Source: an uncultured Anaerolineaceae bacterium
GTDB lineage: Bacteria > Chloroflexota > Anaerolineae > Anaerolineales > Anaerolineaceae
Length of the DNA: 9,995 nt
NCBI GenBank assembly: GCA_937894825.1
Contig: CALCQT010000420.1
Coordinates: 1 to 9,995 of the forward strand
Reading direction: 5' to 3'
Shown: positions 7,041-9,995 of the stretch, piece by piece
How positions within the stretch are numbered: position 1 is the stretch's first letter
How the letters are laid out: every line of letters begins with the position of its first letter
Position numbers and translations under genes: made by a program
Notes under the pieces: model-generated
Databases searched by the model: none
The model's input: only the letters and a program-made list of their open reading frames with translations
What the model was told of the DNA's origin: nothing

Positions 7041-8009
7041 TTATTTCACCACAGCGCCTTTTTCAGGCCTGGATGTCAATGTGACGATAATCAGTAATGC
7101 CGCTCCGGTGACGACATTTTGAATTGTGGTTGGAGCGCCGAGCGCGATAAAACCGTTAAAAATAATCGCGATAATGAATTCCCCGATGATGATTGCAGTG
7201 ACGGGTGTGCCATATTTTCTGAATGCGATTCCAAAAAATGTGCCCATCAGCGGCGTGAAGTTCCGCCCCATGGATTCCATCCCGGTGATGGCCGTCATGG
7301 ACCAGCCATAGCTGACTGTCAAAACTGCCATGATGCCGACAAAGAAATGGGTCAATATAAAACCAATCCGTTTATACTTGTCGACATTGATCCCCATGTT
7401 TCGCGCCACATATTCATTGCTGCCGATCGCGTAACAATAGGTACCGATCTTGGTATAACGCAGGATGAAGGCTGTCAACAGGAAAGCGATACCAGCAAGA
7501 ATGATACTGGCTGGCGCTTTCCCGAAGGCGCGCAAACCGGCGTCCAGTGTTTGCTTTTTCCCACTGGCGACAAAATAGGCGACGCTTTCAAAAATCAGCA
7601 TCAACCCCACTGTAACGATCATGGAAGGAATTTTCAAGCGGATATAAATTGTGCCATTGAGAAAACCGATCAGCGTTCCGCAAACGATGCTGCCGATCAA
7701 TAATCCAGGGTAGCCAAAGTGGGAGGAGGCTATAACGCCAACAATTGAAGATAAAACAATATTCGCCCCAATGCTGAAATCAAACATGCCCATCACGACA
7801 ATGAAATAAAGACCGCATCCGCCGACCGAATAGATGATGCTGGAGAGGAAATAATTGCTCAGAGCGGCAGGATTCCCGAAATTACCCGGTGTTAGAATTT
7901 TGAAGAATGCCCAAAAAAGAAAGGCAATGAATAATAGCAGGGTGATACCATAAAAACGACCGAAAGTCTTGTTTGTTTTCAGCTTTTCAAGCCAAGAGTT
8001 CGAATTCAT
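7041..8009 (-). CDS. Sugar ABC transporter permease (RbsC/AraH family), first permease
   Basis: Inner-membrane importer subunit, BPD_transp_2 family, 322 residues from the chosen start. About ten hydrophobic segments lie roughly at 19-38, 52-72, 80-95, 101-119, 128-148, 166-183, 214-234, 250-262, 268-290 and 296-312. Signatures parallel those of the other permease but are divergent: GMFDFSIGA (74-82), KIPSMIVTVG (126-135) and the loop GSNEYVARNMGI (196-207). The reading frame stays open upstream to 8177, but those 56 residues (beginning MRKPPG) are not membrane-like, run through the terminator hairpin at 8126-8172 and have no counterpart in the family, so I start at MNSNSW. The ribosome site there is weak (AGAG), which suggests low translation compared with the binding protein. 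A purely sequence-based alternative would be the longer protein, but I consider that unlikely. Confidence 0.9.
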   Translation of the reverse strand: MNSNSWLEKLKTNKTFGRFYGITLLLFIAFLFWAFFKILTPGNFGNPAALSNYFLSSIIYSVGGCGLYFIVVMGMFDFSIGANIVLSSIVGVIASSHFGYPGLLIGSIVCGTLIGFLNGTIYIRLKIPSMIVTVGLMLIFESVAYFVASGKKQTLDAGLRAFGKAPASIILAGIAFLLTAFILRYTKIGTYCYAIGSNEYVARNMGINVDKYKRIGFILTHFFVGIMAVLTVSYGWSMTAITGMESMGRNFTPLMGTFFGIAFRKYGTPVTAIIIGEFIIAIIFNGFIALGAPTTIQNVVTGAALLIIVTLTSRPEKGAVVK

Positions 8010-8125
8010 GAGTTTTTCTCTTTTTTCAAGGTTTGACAGCGAATTACTGATTTTTCTGTGCTTCGATTCAAAAACTGCGAATCCGCCACTGCGGTAACAC
8101 AAACTGTCGTAAATTCGAGGTTTGG

Positions 8126-8172
8126 AAAAAACTGTGGGGACTGCCTGAAACGAAAGCAGTCCCGGCGGTTTT
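8126..8172 (-). terminator. Hairpin terminator or attenuator between binding protein and permease
   Basis: On the minus strand GGGACTGC (8156-8163) pairs perfectly with GCAGTCCC (8137-8144) across an 11-nt loop. After a 4x4 internal loop, AAAAC (8168-8172) pairs with GTTTT (8128-8132), and six U residues follow (8126-8131). It starts 20 bp after the binding-protein stop codon and lies before the permease, ATPase and second permease. I infer partial read-through, a known way in ABC sugar operons to make much more binding protein than membrane complex. With full termination the downstream genes would need their own promoter, and I see no convincing one in 8010-8125. Confidence 0.72.
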
Positions 8173-8192
8173 CTCAAACAACAGAAAAAGTC

Positions 8193-9320
8193 TTAGTTGC
8201 TATGGCGGGCAACAACGTCTTCAACAGACAGGTTTTCGCAGGTTTCATTCAGTTCTTCGAAGCTGTAATCAGCCATGGCCCTGATTTCATCAGCGGTATA
8301 GGGCAGCGCTTCGCCGGTGAAATATTCTGCGTATTTCGCATAGTCTTCAGAGGAAGCCACGAACATATACGGGAAGACGATCTCATAGAAACCCGAATCG
8401 GAAGTTTCATATTTGCCTTTAATGGTGTTGTAAACCATCATGAAAGCAAAGAACGGATCGGCGTAGTGACCGCCGGACTCAACGGACATGGCTCCATTCG
8501 CCAGTTGAATGTCCAGGTCAGGTAGGAAGTCTGTTGAGGCGACCTGAATGGTTCCGGTCAGTCCCAGCCCGTCAATCGCTGCCAGGCCACCGATCAGCGT
8601 ATCACCGCCGCCGCCGGCTGCGATGAAAGCATCAATATCCGGATTCGCGTTGATGATCGCTTCCGCGGTTGCGCGGCCGGTGTCGGATGTTGTGCCGCCG
8701 TATTGCGGATCGAGCAGAACAACCTGGTCGTCCGGATGTTCGGCATTCCAGGCCTCTACGCCGGCTTTGTAGCCTTCCCAGCGGCCAAGGAACGTGGCGT
8801 CGCCGGCTTCCCAACCCATCAAACCGATTTTGCGGGCGCCTTTTTCGGCCAGAATGGTCACCAGTTGTTTCCCATTGTCCACTTCGGATTCATGAACCGT
8901 ACCGACATAGTATTTGGAACTTTCAGCTAATGCGTATTCATTCGGGTTGGCTTCGGGATTGATCGCGCGGAAGAACTGAGCAAGGTACACACCGTATTCA
9001 TCGGCAGTGTTGATCGCCGCGGTCATTTCCGCGGAAGCGGAGTTACAGATCACAATGCCATCCATACCGGCCAGCGCCAGCTGTTCGACGGAGTCAGTAA
9101 CTTTTTCCGAGATGTGTCCCTGGTCCACATAGGTCAAATTGACGTCGCCCAAAGCTTCGGCAGCCGCATCCAGCATGCGTTTGACTTCACTGCCCAATGT
9201 GTCTGTCGAGCTCCAAATCGAAACGCCGATATTGATCTTATCCTGTGCGCTGACAGCCAGTGTGGCGATGCTAAGTGCATACACCAGGACCAAAAAAACA
9301 AAAATCATTCTTTTCTTCAT
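8193..9320 (-). CDS. Exported sugar-binding protein of the ABC importer
   Basis: Extracytoplasmic receptor that captures the sugar and delivers it to the two permeases; Peripla_BP_4 type (ribose/galactose-binding-like), 375 residues. Residues 1-25 are a signal peptide: MKKR, a hydrophobic core (5-23), then AVSA before Gln26, a signal-peptidase-I site. There is no lipobox Cys, so the mature protein should be soluble in a periplasm. The mature part opens with INIGVSIW, typical of the first beta strand of this fold. Later blocks include GMDGIVICNSAS, KIGLMGWEAGD, IDAFIAAGGGGDTLIGG and IQVASTDFLPDL. The ATG at 9318-9320 is preferred because AAAGGG lies 5 nt upstream and the signal peptide then begins MKKR; the frame extends to a TTG at 9344 without a good ribosome site. 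First gene of the operon, behind an extended -10 promoter and a probable operator. L-arabinose as ligand is inferred from the neighbouring ara genes only. Confidence 0.92.
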   Translation of the reverse strand: MKKRMIFVFLVLVYALSIATLAVSAQDKINIGVSIWSSTDTLGSEVKRMLDAAAEALGDVNLTYVDQGHISEKVTDSVEQLALAGMDGIVICNSASAEMTAAINTADEYGVYLAQFFRAINPEANPNEYALAESSKYYVGTVHESEVDNGKQLVTILAEKGARKIGLMGWEAGDATFLGRWEGYKAGVEAWNAEHPDDQVVLLDPQYGGTTSDTGRATAEAIINANPDIDAFIAAGGGGDTLIGGLAAIDGLGLTGTIQVASTDFLPDLDIQLANGAMSVESGGHYADPFFAFMMVYNTIKGKYETSDSGFYEIVFPYMFVASSEDYAKYAEYFTGEALPYTADEIRAMADYSFEELNETCENLSVEDVVARHSN

Positions 9321-9325
9321 TTTTT

Positions 9326-9331
9326 CCCTTT
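9326..9331 (-). promoter_or_regulatory. Binding-protein ribosome site, decides the start
   Basis: AAAGGG in the minus-strand sense, 5 nt before the ATG at 9318-9320. It selects the start that gives a normal signal peptide rather than the upstream TTG at 9344. Confidence 0.7.
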
Positions 9332-9348
9332 CATTCTGAAACAATTAT

Positions 9349-9380
9349 TTGTAAAAGGCGAACAAGGTCCGCTTTTACAA
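9349..9380 (-). repeat. Inverted repeat in the leader of the binding-protein gene
   Basis: Perfect 9-bp arms TTGTAAAAG (9349-9357) and CTTTTACAA (9372-9380); pairing can extend by two GC pairs if one G is bulged. It lies between the predicted transcription start and the ribosome site, 28 bp before the ATG, and no U-run follows. It may be an mRNA-stabilising stem-loop or a 32-bp binding site for a dimeric regulator. Confidence 0.6.
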
Positions 9381-9393
9381 TGGATAACAGCAC

Positions 9394-9407
9394 CGGTAAC
9401 GATACCG
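9394..9407. promoter_or_regulatory. Probable LacI-family operator of the transporter operon
   Basis: CGGTAACGATACCG is a 14-bp near-palindrome with 6 of 7 symmetrical pairs and a central CG, the form typical of LacI/GalR operators. A second, weaker CG-centred element containing AACGTT lies at about 9409-9418, with centres 12 bp apart. Both sit where the promoter's transcription start is expected (near 9416), so bound repressor would block initiation. The LacI-type regulator at 3359-4426 is the obvious candidate partner, but this is inference. Confidence 0.55.
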
Positions 9408-9422
9408 TGAACGTTATCATTT

Positions 9423-9451
9423 ATCTTAGCACGGGATGATTCTGACGTAAA
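9423..9451 (-). promoter_or_regulatory. Promoter of the sugar importer operon
   Basis: Minus-strand -35 TTTACG (9446-9451, 4 of 6 consensus bases), a 17-bp spacer ending in TGC, and -10 TAAGAT (9423-9428, 4 of 6). The TGn just before the -10 makes it an extended -10 promoter. Transcription would begin near 9416, giving a leader of roughly 96 nt that contains the operator and the stem-loop. Confidence 0.55.
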
Positions 9452-9506
9452 TCTGAGGAATGTCACTTGTTTTTTGTGTGGTTAATAACAGAAATGCATT
9501 CTGCAA

Positions 9507-9869
9507 ATGAGGGGCAAATCATGGTATTGGGTTGAGAGTGTTGAAAAAGCCGAAGTGAATTTTAAGGATTTCCCAAAAATATTGGAAGGGGAGGGCTTCG
9601 GTATCATTGAGGATTGTGGTGGCGTTAGCGGCTTGGCGGATTTGGCCAATGCGTTCAAAATGAAAAAGGGAGAACAATATCTTGAATTGAGCCTATGGCT
9701 TGGTGTCGATACGTTGGATTTGAAGACCTTTGATCTGGAAGATATGAAATTCCGTTTGAAAAAGATGCCGAAGATTTATAAAGAAATCTATGAATATGAC
9801 CATGAGGTAACACAAAAGGAGATTGATCTATTTGAACGGAAGTACAAAGATAAATTGAGTAGAAACTAA
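9507..9869 (+). pseudogene. Truncated plasmid pRiA4b ORF-3-like gene (C-terminal part)
   Basis: The 120-residue product matches the C-terminal half of the PRiA4_ORF3 domain family (PF07929 in my memory), whose function is unknown. The key block is LEGEGFGIIEDCGGVSGLADL (about 26-46), equivalent to the ACPPEDCGG region of the family, followed by LSLWLGVDTLDLKTFDLEDM (61-80), equivalent to the usual WLG..FDPE.FDLE. The N-terminal half, which normally carries the 'PPIWRR' strand and the YDFGD motif, is missing: an in-frame stop lies 18 bp upstream (9486-9488), and the sequence before that is the control region of the importer operon. There is no ribosome site before the ATG. It is more A-rich than its neighbours, which may reflect a foreign origin. 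I read it as a degraded remnant; a short functional protein is possible but less likely. Confidence 0.68.
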
Positions 9870-9910
9870 GATAAGGGACGAAACACTAAAATGAAGGTGG
9901 AATTAAAGAA

Positions 9911-9940
9911 AAAATGACCTGAAAAATGCAGGTCATTTTT
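9911..9940. terminator. Bidirectional intrinsic terminator
   Basis: Perfect 11-bp stem AAAATGACCTG (9911-9921) with CAGGTCATTTT (9929-9939) and a 7-nt loop. There is a T-run at the right edge in the plus sense and an equally good U-run at the left edge in the minus sense. It begins one base after the tRNA 3' end and 41 bp after the truncated plus-strand gene, so it can end transcription from both sides. Confidence 0.85.
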
Positions 9941-9941
9941 G

Positions 9942-9995
9942 CGGGAGCGACGGGGTTCGAACCCGCGATCTCGGCCTTGACAGGGCCGCATGTTA
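9942..9995 (-). tRNA. tRNA-Asp(GTC), 3' part (cut by window edge)
   Basis: The minus strand folds as a tRNA. The T-arm is 9950-9966 with the loop TTCGAAC. A 5-nt variable loop (9967-9971) follows. The anticodon arm is CGGCC/GGCCG (9984-9988 with 9972-9976) around loop CTGTCAA, with anticodon GTC at 9979-9981. The 3' acceptor strand CGCTCCC is 9943-9949. The discriminator base is G at 9942, as expected for aspartate tRNA. The CCA end is not encoded: the bases after the discriminator read CAA. Roughly 20 nt of the 5' end (acceptor 5' strand and most of the D-arm) lie beyond the window. Confidence 0.95.

Noticed and set aside
8041..8080. Internal promoter before the first permease (TTGAAT, 17 bp, AGTAAT in the minus sense).
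   Set aside because: The -10 lacks the two most important leading bases (TA), and there is no TGn extension; it is too weak to report as a feature.
8010..8177. N-terminal extension of 56 residues on the first permease.
   Set aside because: It runs through the terminator hairpin, has no membrane character, and RbsC-type proteins start near MNSNSW; the open frame looks accidental.
9891..9917. Eight-codon open frame beginning ATGAAGGTG after the truncated gene.
   Set aside because: It is too short, runs into the terminator stem, and has no clear ribosome site or conservation that I could judge.

Overview
The window holds an L-arabinose utilisation locus of a saccharolytic bacterium. Four blocks can be read. 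(1) On the minus strand, positions 1-3110, the catabolic cluster araA (L-arabinose isomerase), araD (L-ribulose-5-phosphate 4-epimerase) and an FGGY-type ribulokinase (C-terminal half cut off by the window edge) are transcribed in that order toward the left edge. (2) A divergent LacI-family regulator (3359-4426, plus strand) shares a 248-bp, very AT-rich control region with araA. (3) Convergent to the regulator, a minus-strand operon (9320 down to 4527) encodes a complete ABC sugar importer: exported substrate-binding protein, permease, double-domain ATPase and a second permease. (4) At the right end are a truncated plasmid pRiA4b ORF-3-like gene, a bidirectional hairpin terminator and the 3' part of a tRNA-Asp(GTC) gene on the minus strand.

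The genes form one pathway. The importer brings in a pentose, most likely L-arabinose or a related furanose sugar. AraA converts L-arabinose to L-ribulose, the kinase phosphorylates it, and AraD epimerises the product to D-xylulose 5-phosphate for the pentose phosphate or phosphoketolase route. The LacI protein is the likely sugar-responsive repressor. The best-supported operator lies just downstream of an extended -10 promoter in front of the binding-protein gene: a 14-bp near-palindrome with a central CG.

The host cannot be named from this sequence. The binding protein has a signal-peptidase-I type leader and no lipobox, which favours a diderm or other lineage that does not anchor the protein through a lipidated Cys. 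The tRNA gene does not encode CCA, so an enteric host is unlikely. The kinase resembles the AraK type known from Clostridium. An anaerobic saccharolytic member of the Spirochaetota, Chloroflexota or Bacillota fits, but this is a guess.

The enzymes are ordinary. I see no CRISPR array, insertion sequence or defence system, and no convincing new multi-gene system. The less ordinary points are regulatory and structural: stem-loops in front of araB and of the binding-protein gene, a likely attenuating terminator after the binding-protein gene, a strongly asymmetric ATPase with one apparently dead nucleotide site, and a decayed gene next to the tRNA.
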